In this document: positions 1 to 8,087 of the stretch, piece by piece | Layout of the letters: every line of letters begins with the position of its first letter | Numbering within the stretch: the stretch's first letter is position 1 | Assembly: GCF_004359215.1 (NCBI RefSeq) | Contig: NC_090610.1 | Coordinates: forward strand, 13,507,912 to 13,535,341 | Length of the DNA: 27,430 nucleotides | Direction: 5' to 3' | DNA from: Bremia lactucae | Lineage: Eukaryota > Oomycota > Peronosporomycetes > Peronosporales > Peronosporaceae | Made by a program: the position numbers and the translations under genes | Notes under the pieces: model-generated | The model's input: only the letters and a program-made list of their open reading frames with translations | Database searches by the model: none | Told to the model about the DNA's origin: nothing

Positions 1-905
1 AGTAGCTCTTTGTCATGCACGGGGTAATTCAGTTCTGCGGCTTTTTAAAAGCCGGGACTGGTAAGAGATGACACGGTCAACGCCGTCGTCATCCTTCTGC
101 ATGAGCGCGCTGCCGATTGCAAAATTACTTGCATTCCGCGTCTGGCAATGCCAAGACCGGTGCCTCCACAAGAGACTGCTTCACTGATGTGAACGCATCT
201 TCTTATTCTTTTAACCAAACCTATTATGTGTCCTTTTTAAGGAGATCAGATAATGGTTTAGTTTGCTCAGCATAATTCTTGCTATACTTATGCAAGTAAT
301 TAGCGAGCCCTAGGAATTGGCGCAAATCCTTCACATGCCGTGGGATTGGCCATTGCTTAATCGATTTTACCTTGTCTGGGTCTGCTCCGACACCATGTTT
401 ACCTACGATGCAACCCAGCCCAGGTATCTCAGGGACCCCTATGACGCACTTTTGCAAGTTGACGTACAATTGGGGGTCCTTCAAAGTCTGCAACATATCG
501 TCTAAATGACGCTTGTGCGACTCTATTGCGCTCAGCCTTCCTCGGCCCTACTATGCACGAATACATCGTCAAAGTAATGGGGCGCGTAGGCACGGTGCTG
601 ACGCATCACGTGAGCCACCACCCGGTTGAATGTCGCTGGTGCGTTTTTCAAACCTTGGGGTATCACAAGCCACTCTCAAAGCATACCGCTTTGGCGTACT
701 TACTGCCGTTTTGGCTACATCGGGCTCTCTCATGCCACGGGTGGATGACGCGTGGTTTATGCTTACAATAAGCTGAACACGGCGACCATACCGGCGCAAA
801 CGCCAATCCCGCGGAAAGATGTCTTGTTGAACTCCATGGGAGAGTCAACTATCGTTTCGCGTCGGATTTGAAGGATGGCGACTATCAGGTACTCTTTACG
901 CACAC
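1..905 (-). pseudogene. gypsy-A reverse transcriptase / RNase H, broken
   Basis: The best frame (496 to 224) holds the RT palm-to-connection segment, with motifs such as GCIVGKHGV, the PIPRHVKDLRQFLGLANYLHKY stretch split over its middle, and KPLSDLLKK. Upstream in other frames (about 905-500) the RT N-terminal part is visible as PIPRKD and related pieces. Close to the window edge the RNase H signature ELNYPVHDKEL appears. Several frameshifts and stops separate these blocks, and the FDD catalytic region is not intact. The enzyme would copy element RNA to DNA in virus-like particles; this copy cannot do so. Confidence 0.85.
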
Positions 906-954
906 AAAAGGTCGAGCTGCAGTGAGGCGATTTGCTCTCACGCAGGTTCGAGGT

Positions 955-1393
955 CTATCTCGTGCCCGATGACCCTATCTGCTGGCTCGGCACTTCTTCT
1001 GGGAACACATCGCGATGTTTCCACAGAACCTCAAACAACGGACTGTCTCTCAAGGCATTCAGCTTGAGCAGCGAACCGTTTTTTTTGTCCGTTTCTTGGA
1101 CGCTCTCGTCCATTGTGGACGACGAGCAACAGTCCACCACGTTCTCTTCTGGAACTGGTGCGACTATTTCGTGGATCTTTCCTTCCTTTAATTCGGCAAG
1201 GAACAGATCCCACGACATTTCCTGGAGATTTACTATCTCCTCGGCAGATTTAAAGACTTGCCGGAGCACCTCAACTAAGGATGGCCTCGAACACCCGTTC
1301 GAGGCCATCCTTAGTTGAGGTGCTCCAAAGGTCATTCGTTTAGACGTGCCTTTGATCGTCCTAATCTGTCGGGTACTCGTTCTTCGAGTTACG
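955..1393 (-). pseudogene. gypsy-A protease-RT linker
   Basis: An open minus-strand stretch of 126 codons from the first ATG at 1335, open further upstream to about 1390, ending in the acidic region that precedes RT (FPEEVPSQQIG, cf. the 'VFPEELP' motif that typically opens gypsy RT). It begins with a basic run (STRQIRTIKGT, from about 1373) that is also found in an inserted segment at about 7214-7275 on the plus strand. The 30-bp palindrome at 1263-1326 lies inside this frame and does not interrupt it. The role is a tether between protease and polymerase; no catalytic motif is present. Confidence 0.7.
1263..1326. repeat. Perfect 30-bp inverted repeat with 4-nt loop
   Basis: Arms 1263-1292 and 1297-1326 are exact reverse complements, with the spacer ACCC at 1293-1296. 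The structure sits within the open linker frame of gypsy A and keeps it open. A 30-bp perfect stem with a 4-nt loop suggests recent snap-back copying, or an assembly or library artefact. Confidence 0.97.
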
Positions 1394-1463
1394 ACGACCT
1401 TTTTCTGGGAAGCGGGTGTCGTTGCTCTCCTGGCTAACGCACCTCTTCCATCCGCACCAGGCT

Positions 1464-2010
1464 CTAGGTACTACCTGTCAGCTCGCCGTCTACTGCCACA
1501 GGCTCTCGGCTCTGTGTAGGACTTTCTGACGCATGACTACTTGTCATTGCCCTCTTCACTACCCCAGTCTCCACGAGCTGGGTAGGAATTGGTGACGTTT
1601 GACATCCCGTCAACGCACCCTCAACTGTGTTTGACACGACATCAGTTGCATACGCCTCTCGTAGGAGCACATCCTTTCCGGTGTCCTGCGTAGAGTTCGC
1701 AACTGTGCGTGTACGCCAGTCTATCCATGGTTGGTGTTTTGCCAACCATGGCATGCCTAGGATGAGGTTATACGGACTCTCCATTCCTAGCACTGTGAAC
1801 TTCTCTTTACAAGAGAAGTCACTAAAGCTGAAGGCGAGCTCTATTTAAACTCCCTCGGATATAACTAGCGCGCCCTTCGCTAAACGAACGGTCGCCTCTT
1901 CTCGCTTACCATCCTGGCAAAGCGACTCAAACATCGCCGGTCTCTTTCTTAGAGCCGCAAGTTTAACAAATTTTGTGATGCACCCGAATCCACTAGGAAG
2001 GTCATCACCT
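1464..2010 (-). pseudogene. gypsy-A retropepsin-like aspartic protease, frameshifted
   Basis: The active-site motif FLVDSGASQN is encoded on the minus strand at about 1970-1999 (the DSGA codons fall within 1976-1993). A one-base loss just downstream, in a run of A and T bases, shifts the frame; the continuation reads KLAALRKRPAMFESL and ends with the flap/C-terminal motif LILGMPWLAKHQPWIDW at about 1710-1760, followed by a Thr/Ser-rich tail that stops at 1464. A further in-frame stop lies before the tail. This would be the gag-pol processing protease; the break is visible, so it is inactive. Confidence 0.85.
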
Positions 2011-2345
2011 TGTCATAATCTCGTACTTGAGCGCTATAGACCAGCAGGGTTGCGGTCCGAAATTTCGAGACATCGGGGACTATGCTACCCATTTTTTTTC
2101 GACAACTCTGAACTTAGAAGTAGCTTCAGAGTCCGCGTCAGTAGGGCATCCCGCCCCTACTGCGCTCCTGCATTTTTTTATCCCGCAGTGGTCAATGCAG
2201 AACTCATGCGTCTCGCACGCTTGTTCTTGCCATCATCCTTTGGGAAGGGAGTCCTCTTGCTGGGCATCTTTGCCCCAGCAGGGACCTGGCATAGCAGCGA
2301 GCCATCACCAATTGATGAACATACATAGGTTACTATGCTGATCAA

Positions 2346-2698
2346 GGGTGTCCGGATACTTCCGTCAAGACCCACCTGTTCCGCCTCGAATTAGAGTGGC
2401 TAGATCAAGCGATCTCTATAGCGGAGCAGGGGGTCTTCAGCCTGAAACATTTTTTTGGCACTCTTGTGCTTATCATCCACAGCAACGACAAGAAATCGGA
2501 TGTACAGAGCCTAAGAGCCTCTCGTGTGTAGAGAGCGACAAACCTCGCTTTACTGGTTACAAGCTTGTGCTAATGTTTAGGAGCTGTCAAGAGACAGGGC
2601 AATACGCCTATGAATTAAGTGATCCACGTCCAGTGCCGAAAAAAACACTGAGCAAAACGATCGATCTTCCTTTAAGAAAGAATAGCGGAGGACGTTGA
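2346..2698 (+). pseudogene. gypsy-B gag C-terminus with ruined zinc knuckle
   Basis: Translation in two frames aligns with the gag at 6130-6430: TSVKTHLFRLELEWLDQAIS, then EPKSLSCVESDKP and the zinc-knuckle region. In the better copy the knuckle reads C-x2-C-x4-H-x4-C; here it reads MFRSCQETGQYAYELS, so the first and last cysteines and the histidine are lost and nucleic-acid binding would fail. Frameshifts occur at about 2430-2500. The tail (VPKKTLSKTIDLPLRK) is basic, as expected for nucleocapsid. Confidence 0.8.
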
Positions 2699-2879
2699 TA
2701 CAATAATATTTCTCGAGAATGAACGAGTTCTTACCAGCTCATCGATGAGCGAAAGTGTCCTCAATGAAAAGAGTCGGATTGAATGTTTTCGTCTTAATAA
2801 TGAAAGACGTTGAAAACAAATCACTTGTATAAGGATTTGTTTCAAACGATGTGCTCTCGGATTCGGTAACGTGCGAGCT

Positions 2880-3835
2880 GCCTAAGGATAAAGGAAGTCA
2901 ACATGAAATCGACCAGATACCAAGTTCGAAGTACTGTGTCGAAGCAGCGGCCACTGCCTCGTGAACAAGTACTAGCAATCGACAAGATCGTTGCCGATCA
3001 CATAGCAGCGAGCCATGTCAGATACTTTACCTCCCCACACAGCTCTCCAACCGTCTGTATGCGTAAAGCAACAGGAGGGCGGCGGATTGTGCATGCGTTC
3101 AACAAATTGAACGCTGCAAACGGTACCGGCTAAAAAGCCGATACCGAGAAATGGCGTAATTGATGGTATGCCAAAGAACACCATCTTATCGTCGATGGAT
3201 CTGTTTATCAGGTCCTAATGCTTCAACAGGATATTCCGTTCACAGCAGTAAATACCCCAAGCGGAATGCTATGAAGGTAGCTATGCAACAGAGCTTTGTA
3301 ATGCCTCTACAACATTTAACAGATGTGTAATTAACCTTTTGCGATCGGTGCGATATTCCATACCCGTGTCGTTTTGATGACATCTTCGTTATTAGCAGAG
3401 CCATGAATGGATAGTCGGACGTTGAAGTCCATCGCACCCTTGTCCAAAAGGTTCCTACACTTACGCGTAAGCATAAATTGTATGCAAATCGCAAGAAGTG
3501 TATATTTGCTGCAAGCGAAATTCAATTTCTTAGGTAAACACGGTGTACGCCCTGAAAAGAACAAGGCGATCGCCGACTGGCCTGTGCCAGTCGATGTTAG
3601 AGGACATCGCAAGTTCCTCGGCTTAGCGACGTACTTACATAAATTACTCGCGCAATTGTGGCGAAACGACTGTATATATTTCTTTTTTGTTAGCGAAAAA
3701 ATACAAATGGTTATGGAACGCTGATTGACAGCGTTCCTTTGAAAGTATCAATCAAAGCTTGATGCAATCGCCAATATTGGCGATTGAGGGGCCAAGACAG
3801 ACCATTTTATGTGGTTGCATTACCCCCGACATGGA
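2880..3835 (+). pseudogene. gypsy-B reverse transcriptase and front of RNase H, broken
   Basis: The RT N-terminal part reads SPHSSPTVCMRKATGGRRIV and FNKLNAA (about 3040-3115), then MPKNTILSSMDLF in another frame (about 3169-3207), then TFNRCVINLLRSVR, and the catalytic FDDIFV at 3373-3390. The YxDD-type tyrosine position is lost in a shifted region, but both aspartates are present. Connection motifs follow (KHGVRPEKNKAIADWPVPVD and KFLGLATYLHKL, 3538-3645), then RNase H (SLMQSPILAIEGP, about 3760-3800). The coding similarity stops abruptly at about 3835. Many frameshifts make this non-functional. Confidence 0.85.
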
Positions 3836-4645
3836 CACAATCACAGCCTTCTGCGGTGATCGACTCCGGGACTGCAGCGAGATGTACACTCTTGCAAAAC
3901 AATCAACAACACAAGAATATCGTTGTTCTTGTGATCGGCTGCTGGAAATTCGATGACGAAGTCCATCGATACGGATTGCCAACACTTCCGGAACAGGCAG
4001 AGGCTGTAACGGAGCACGGATGAAGCACTGGGCTTCACCTGTTGACAGATTCGCAAGCACGTTAGTACTTGCGGAAAATTTCACGCTGGCGATGAAATAT
4101 GAAATCGCGACTTACCGTGAGATAAGTTTTCTCATGTTCACGAAGTCGACTTATTGGTGCATCATGACTCTCATATATGATGCGCAATCACAATTTATTA
4201 TGAGTGGGAATGACGGCACAAATGTGTCGTGACGACGTCAGAAAAGCCCATCAAGAAGATATGACTCGTATAGGATTGATGGGTCACCGGGAATATTCGA
4301 ATTTGTATCAATTTCATCAGATCGATACACAACACGAAATAATTTACTGTATTATACAGCCGAGTAGCCTTGACGACGTAACACTTGCAATTACTGTTGC
4401 AACAGTAGACTTATCCACACTGTTAGTTAGCGCCGCCGGCTCATAATCCTGCCGGCACCAAAGCGCATCAGCGACGACATTAAGTCGTCACTGATTGTAA
4501 CTACGGAGAAGTTATACTACGCGAAAAAAGACAATCATCTCGCCAATCTTTGCGACAAGTGTGGACTGCTAACGACCGTGGGTAAACAATGAACGGTCTA
4601 TCTCCTAAGCGATAGACTCGAAAGTTAGGGTGTAAATTTCATGGC
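3836..4645 (-). pseudogene. gypsy-B RNase H end and integrase, minus strand, broken
   Basis: On the minus strand from 4645 downward: the RNase H C-terminal part (FRVYRLGDRPFIVYP, about 4625-4580), the stretch STVATVIASV (about 4407-4375), then a flipped segment (4225-4365), then the integrase zinc-binding region (ACRICQQVKPSAS, about 4065-4030) and the start of the catalytic core (VSMDFVIEFPAADHKNNDIL, about 3975-3915, and VHLAAVPESIT, about 3890-3855). It ends at about 3836 against plus-strand RNase H. The core is truncated before its second and third acidic residues. Multiple frame changes are seen. Confidence 0.85.
4225..4365 (+). other. 141-bp segment inverted in place within the integrase remnant
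   Basis: Plus-strand translation DDVRKAHQEDMTRIGLMGH and the run GATCGATACACAACACG (about 4320) align in the plus direction with 8283-8445, whereas the DNA on both sides (4130-4224 and 4366-4440) aligns with the same reference copy in the minus direction. Order and content are kept, so this is a local flip. The short complementary words GTCGT and ACGAC lie at the two edges (about 4219-4224 and 4374-4378). Confidence 0.8.
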
Positions 4646-5058
4646 ATGAACTTAAAAGCCAAGTGCCCAAGTTTTGGCACGACCTGCCGAATTTTACTGA
4701 GCAAATGCGACTTGCATTTGCTCGTTAACGATGTGACGAGCCCTTATGGCATCGTCTAACTCGACGAACCATTTAAAGAGGGAGTCATCTTCGACTCCCC
4801 TATACTCAAAGATGTCAATCTATGAATTTTCGGGACGACGCGTGTGCGTCATCCCATGCGTACCTGTTAAAACCTCAACAGTTCTGCCTGTTGAGAGCCT
4901 TGCTGATTAAGCAAGGCTACCTTCTTCTTCGCCTCGTCAAGTTCAGGTTGTATGAAGTTGGCGATAGCTAAATGGAGGGCGTCTCTGTCCAAACAGGACA
5001 GCATTGCCAAGATGGCATCATTCCCTACGGGTAAACTCTTTTGTTCGACCGCACTCAT
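4646..5058 (-). pseudogene. gypsy-B gag N-terminus
   Basis: Start codon at 5056-5058; the N-terminus reads MSAVEQKSLPVGND with a helical, coiled-coil-like stretch ELDEAKKKVALLNQQ, and the first frame stops at 4867. The gag core continues after a shift: LFKWFVELDDAIRARHI, NEQMQVAFAQ and AGRAKTWALGF (about 4770-4665), with stops. These words are typical of the capsid domain of oomycete gypsy gag. Similarity ends at the codons for Val-His at 4646-4651, exactly where the plus-strand gag at 5910 takes up the same protein. It lies about 100 bp downstream of the minus-oriented LTR and its primer site, so it is the true start of gag for that LTR. Confidence 0.8.
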
Positions 5059-5155
5059 TTCTAGTAGCTATCACGCGGAACGTGATGCGTATTTCCATTA
5101 TCATCGAACTGTCAATGTTAGATGATAGAATTGTGGTCCTTGGACGGACTACAAA

Positions 5156-5164
5156 GTGCTACCA
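5156..5164 (-). other. Primer-binding site, initiator-tRNA-Met type
   Basis: Two bases inside the minus-strand end of the LTR lies TGGTAGCAC. TGGTA plus GC is the pattern complementary to the 3' end (GCUACCA) of fungal-type initiator tRNA-Met used by yeast Ty elements. This places the LTR at 5167-5608 as a 5' LTR of a minus-oriented element. A longer match cannot be judged without the host tRNA sequence. Confidence 0.65.
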
Positions 5165-5166
5165 GG

Positions 5167-5608
5167 TGTAACGGGGAACTGCTCACTTGTACTGCTTATA
5201 TCATAGTCCACTTCGCACTTCTTTAGTGCGTGTGGTGCCTCACGTCACTTCAAGTAGACTAGTTCGTGCAGAGGAAGACTCTCTTTAAAACATTTGCTTT
5301 AAAGAGGGTTAAAAGTAAACGGTATTTAAATTTAATTCGGCGCTTCTGTTTATATCTATTTAATACCAACTTAACTTTAAAAAAATACAAAACACGTAGT
5401 AAAGTCTTATCTGTCTCTTCCTTTGCGCGCGTCCAGCGCTGACTGGACCGCGGAGAAAGTAGATATAATGGTCTATATTTACCAATGGATAAGCTCTCCG
5501 AATATTACCATGTAACGTAATATTCGCCAAGTATTCTCTACCTTTTACATAATATATTAATTAACAACCTTTAAGTGATAATTTCATGTAACGATACACC
5601 CCGTTACA
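5167..5608 (-). repeat. gypsy-B 5' LTR (442 bp), minus orientation
   Basis: Begins and ends with the 10-bp inverted terminal repeat TGTAACGGGG / CCCCGTTACA (TG...CA). Its reverse complement aligns along its whole length with 10691-11008, apart from about 120 bp missing from the latter. Orientation is set by the adjoining primer site and gag start on its minus-strand downstream side. The interior is AT-rich and holds hairpins such as the CTCTTTAAA / TTTAAAGAG pair around 5279-5306. Confidence 0.9.
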
Positions 5609-5639
5609 GGTTTGGCCCGACGAGTAAGTCGGACTCGGT

Positions 5640-5909
5640 TTATCCTCCTCCTCCTTATCCAGTGATGGACTCGAATGGTCAAAGAAGCGTTTTCGAGTCG
5701 AGCGCTTCTAGTTTACCGTTAAGTGATAGGGTTTGAGCGGGTTTCCTCGATTTATGGCTAGGGTATCCACTCTCGCATGATAGTTGGTAGTCTCGCTCCC
5801 AACTTTGGCTAAATGTTCCGGGTCTGGTCGAGTAGTATAACGAAACCCGTCCTGTGATCCACAAGAATCATAAAAAGAGCGCTTCGCGAACTTCAAAAGA
5901 ATTGCAAAC
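5640..5909 (+). pseudogene. Detached gypsy-B integrase chromodomain tail
   Basis: One plus-strand frame with two or three stops reads PPPPYPVMDSNGQRSVFES, then GYPLSHDSW, then SRSQL, then VPGLVE and YNETRPV, ending in a basic tail. This matches the chromodomain end of gypsy integrases (pattern WxGYPxxxxSWEP) and the second copy at 10025-10190. It lies between the outer edge of the minus LTR and the plus-strand gag, with no integrase core in front of it. It is a stray 3'-end fragment from another copy or another inversion. 5609-5639 has no recognised content. Confidence 0.75.
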
Positions 5910-6661
5910 GACCGATACGTCTTTGGGTCGCTAGAGGCTTTTAAAGCCCGGCTCAAACAGACGTTTGAACTGCCTAGGGCTGAGTTCAGAGCTCGATCAG
6001 AGCTTCTGAAACTCAAGCAAGACAAGCGTGCTGTTCACGCTTATACCCAGCATGTACGACTCTTACAAGTTGTATCACAAACAACCCAGTTCATGAACAC
6101 ACGTTGATTACGGTATTCATGCAAGGTCTTACGGATGGTCCCGTAAAGACCCACCTATTTCGCTTGGAACTGGATACGCTTGAAGAAGCAATATCCGTTG
6201 CGGAACAGGAGGACTTAAGCTTGAGACAGGCTTTAGCTAGTTCGTCATCCTATCGTCTTCCAAGACGACACGAACTGGGAGGTCCAGAACCTATAGACCT
6301 CTCTTATGTCGAAAGCAAGAAACCTCACTTTTCGAACAACAAGCGAATTCAGAAATGCAATCGTTGTCAAAAGTTAGGACACTACGCTCATGAGTGTAGT
6401 GCCCCACGCCCAGTACCGAGAGGTACTGAACGTAATTATGAACCGTATGCCAAAAAGGGCAACGGTCGCGGGTCCGACGTTGTTGCGAAATTGCAACAAC
6501 GAGGCGGACCGCCAAAAAAACGGTCGGTATCAGTAGGGGCGCAACGCCCTACTGATCCAGCAACCTCAAGAGAATTTGCAAATCACTTGACTCAAGTTGC
6601 TCCAGACACACAATCATTATTTGTCTCTGCACTGGCGATGAGGTATACTTCATCACCTTGA
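5910..6661 (+). pseudogene. gypsy-B gag, capsid C-terminal half and nucleocapsid
   Basis: From 5910 the frame reads DRYVFGSLEAFKARLKQTF, then PRAEFRARSELLKLKQDKR; a frameshift near 6090-6100 leads into the 185-codon open frame from 6104. Motifs there are GLTDGPVKTHLFRLELDTLE (assembly helix region), EPIDLSYVE, and an intact CCHC zinc knuckle, C-NR-C-QKLG-H-YAHE-C, at about 6358-6399, followed by a basic tail. Gag packages the element RNA in the cytoplasm. Its N-terminal third is absent here but is found inverted at 4646-5058. The stop at 6659-6661 separates it from the protease. Confidence 0.85.
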
Positions 6662-6927
6662 AGTTAAAAGTGACAAATGATTTGTCACTTGGAGCCCTAG
6701 TGGACTGTGGGGCGTCGAATAGTTTTATTCGTCGCCTATCGCTAGAGAATCGTAGGCTCAAATATGTTGAGCGCGACATCCCTCCAACGAGGATGACGGT
6801 GCGTCTAGCGACAGGCGCATCGATAACAGTAATGAAACGCGTAGTGAAATTTCACTACACGTTAAAAAAAATTACAGTACGATGACGATTTGAGTCGTAC
6901 TGGATTAGGATGACAAATTTAATATTG
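6661..6927 (+). pseudogene. gypsy-B aspartic protease, N-terminal part
   Basis: An open frame from about 6661 reads LKVTNDLSLGALVDCGASNS, with the retropepsin active site as D-C-G-A (Cys in place of the usual Ser/Thr), then RRLSLENRRL, MTVRLATGAS and FHYTLK. After 6885 the frame breaks, but codons for VVLD and DDKFN can be followed to about 6927. The expected flap/C-terminal motif is not next; it resumes at about 7435 after an insertion. The hairpins AGTGACAAA/TTTGTCACT (6669-6689) and GTAGTGAAA/TTTCACTAC (6841-6858) lie inside. Confidence 0.8.
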
Positions 6928-7044
6928 TGGCCTGCTTTCTATACTTCTTTTGCCATTGTCCAGTTTCCTTTGCTCCTACAGGACCAATCATGAAAAACTT
7001 TTTTATTTTCTCGCAGTAGTCCTCGCCGCTGTGTCGTCCAATCC

Positions 7045-7131
7045 TGTAAGCGGGGACGTCGTAATGCGGCCACGCTCTACTCAGACACACACCTTAGCAC
7101 AGCGAGGATCGGTTTCACCAGCTTCTCTTAA
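7045..7131 (+). repeat. Fragment of an LTR, same family as 26655-27207
   Basis: TGTAAGCGGGGACGTCGTAA and the following ~70 bases match the start of the LTR at 26655 with a few differences and small gaps. The match ends near 7131, after which the sequence is unrelated. It marks a truncated LTR end caught within the protease insertion. Confidence 0.8.
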
Positions 7132-7369
7132 TTTTTTTGAAATATTGATTTTTGCCCAATTTAGTCGACCATTCCGAAATCTTTGGACCCCATCCAAGAC
7201 GTCGGCGTGACTGGAAGTTTGAGTACCCGACAGATTAGGACGATCAAAGGCACGTTTAAACGAGTGACCTTTGGTGGCGCTGTAGTCAGGCTCTTCTTTA
7301 CTGCATCGAAGGCCGTTTGATGCTAGGGACGCCACGACCACGTGGCGTATAATAGTTCATAGTTTCTTA

Positions 7370-7423
7370 TAACACTTAAGTTTGGTTTGATTTGTTTATT
7401 TATTTAATTTCGTTTAAGTGTTA
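7370..7423. repeat. 10-bp inverted repeat around an AT-rich loop
   Basis: TAACACTTAA (7370-7379) and TTAAGTGTTA (7414-7423) flank a 34-nt T-rich loop. It lies in the insertion that splits the protease. It could be a regulatory piece of an LTR or chance in AT-rich DNA. Confidence 0.6.
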
Positions 7424-7434
7424 CCAGTTGCTTA

Positions 7435-8087
7435 TAATTTTGTCATCCTAGGTTTACCTTAGCTCAGAAAATATGAGCCAAGGATCAGTTGGCAGCATCG
7501 ATCTGTAAAGATGCCTGCCACTTGGTCATCAGATGGCCATCTGATGAACGTTTTGGAGCGTCAACAAATGTGTGGATGTACTACGATTGAATGCGATGGC
7601 CTCACTTGTGGTACGATCGTTAGTACGACTGCACAAAATCACAAAGTGACTACTAATTAAACTGTGGAGTCAGCTGCCGGCGGCTGTGCAAATGCACAGG
7701 CAGCGCCGAAGGCCCACCACTCGAATAAGTCTAATGGATTGAGACATGAACGTGCGCCTAGCGAAGGACATTCAAAATATATACCGGTTGTTCAAAATAG
7801 ACAACACGATGATCCTGGTACGTCAGTAGCCGGAGGCCCTGATGATAGTATATCGGTGGACGGAGGGACTGACGTCGGAGCCTTCGTTGACGGAGGCACT
7901 GATGATGATGGAGCCTTCGTAAGTAAAGGGGCATCCGTTGTGGGAGGCCCTGTTGATGGAACGTCAGTAGATGGAAGCATTGGTGATGGAGCCTTAGTAG
8001 ACGGAGGCACTGATGATGATGGAGCCTGCGTTAGCAAAGGGGCCTCCGTTGACGGAGGCACTTGCACAAGTACTCTCGCAATTATGC
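7435..8087 (+). pseudogene. gypsy-B protease C-terminus and repeat-rich linker
   Basis: The frame from 7435 reads FVILGLP, a stop, then LRKYEPRISWQHRSVKMPAT, the C-terminal retropepsin motif. It then runs through a Cys/Thr-rich stretch to QAAPKAHHSNKS (about 7695) and an acidic Gly/Asp/Ser-rich linker (7800-8060) ending near 8087. It has at least two stops. The linker would tether protease to RT; RT itself is deleted in this copy. Confidence 0.7.
7800..8060 (+). repeat. Imperfect tandem repeats coding an acidic Gly-Asp linker
   Basis: The translation contains repeated VDGGTDDDGA[FC]VSKGASV blocks about 108 bp apart (about 7887 and 7998), with shorter GGT/GGP-VDG units between. The codons form GGAGGCACTGATGATGATGG-type units. 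The linker is strongly acidic and low in complexity. Read on the minus strand the same DNA gives a proline/serine-rich open frame, which is treated as a shadow. Confidence 0.85.

Larger units (their letters stand above)
1..2375 (-). mobile_element. Ty3/gypsy remnant, family A (gag end, protease, linker, RT, RNase H)
   Basis: Read on the minus strand, this stretch encodes in the usual gypsy order: a degenerate gag tail (2375 to about 2011), an aspartic protease, a protease-RT linker, reverse transcriptase and the start of RNase H, running off the left window edge. Frames change several times, so it is a dead copy. No LTR belonging to it is seen here. The right end abuts an oppositely oriented family-B fragment at about 2345, so the 5' part (LTR and most of gag) is lost. 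The order of domains is seen in translation; assignment to Ty3/gypsy rests on protease-RT-RNase H order and on motif similarity. Confidence 0.85.
2346..3835 (+). mobile_element. gypsy family-B fragment, plus strand (gag C-terminus, RT, front of RNase H)
   Basis: Gag C-terminus, RT and the first half of RNase H follow one another on the plus strand, with the protease largely missing and many frameshifts. The fragment is flanked by minus-strand gypsy DNA on both sides: family A to the left, and the family-B integrase to the right at about 3835, where it stops in mid-RNase H. No LTR or primer site belongs to it. Confidence 0.8.
6928..7434 (+). other. About 507-bp composite insertion splitting the protease
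   Basis: Protease coding similarity stops at DDKFN (about 6927) and resumes at FVILGLP (7435). The intervening DNA contains the first ~87 bp of an LTR (7045-7131) shared with the LTR at 26655, a segment (about 7207-7275) nearly identical to the reverse complement of 1330-1390 in gypsy A (codes for STRQIRTIKGT), and a 10-bp inverted repeat (7370-7379 / 7414-7423). Borders share only AAT-like bases, so no clear target-site duplication is seen. No open gene is credible here. Confidence 0.7.

Noticed and set aside
932..1318. 128-codon plus-strand frame
   Set aside because: Reverse shadow of the gypsy-A linker.
5679..6025. Two minus-strand frames of 61 and 105 codons
   Set aside because: They are shadows of the plus-strand chromodomain tail and gag.
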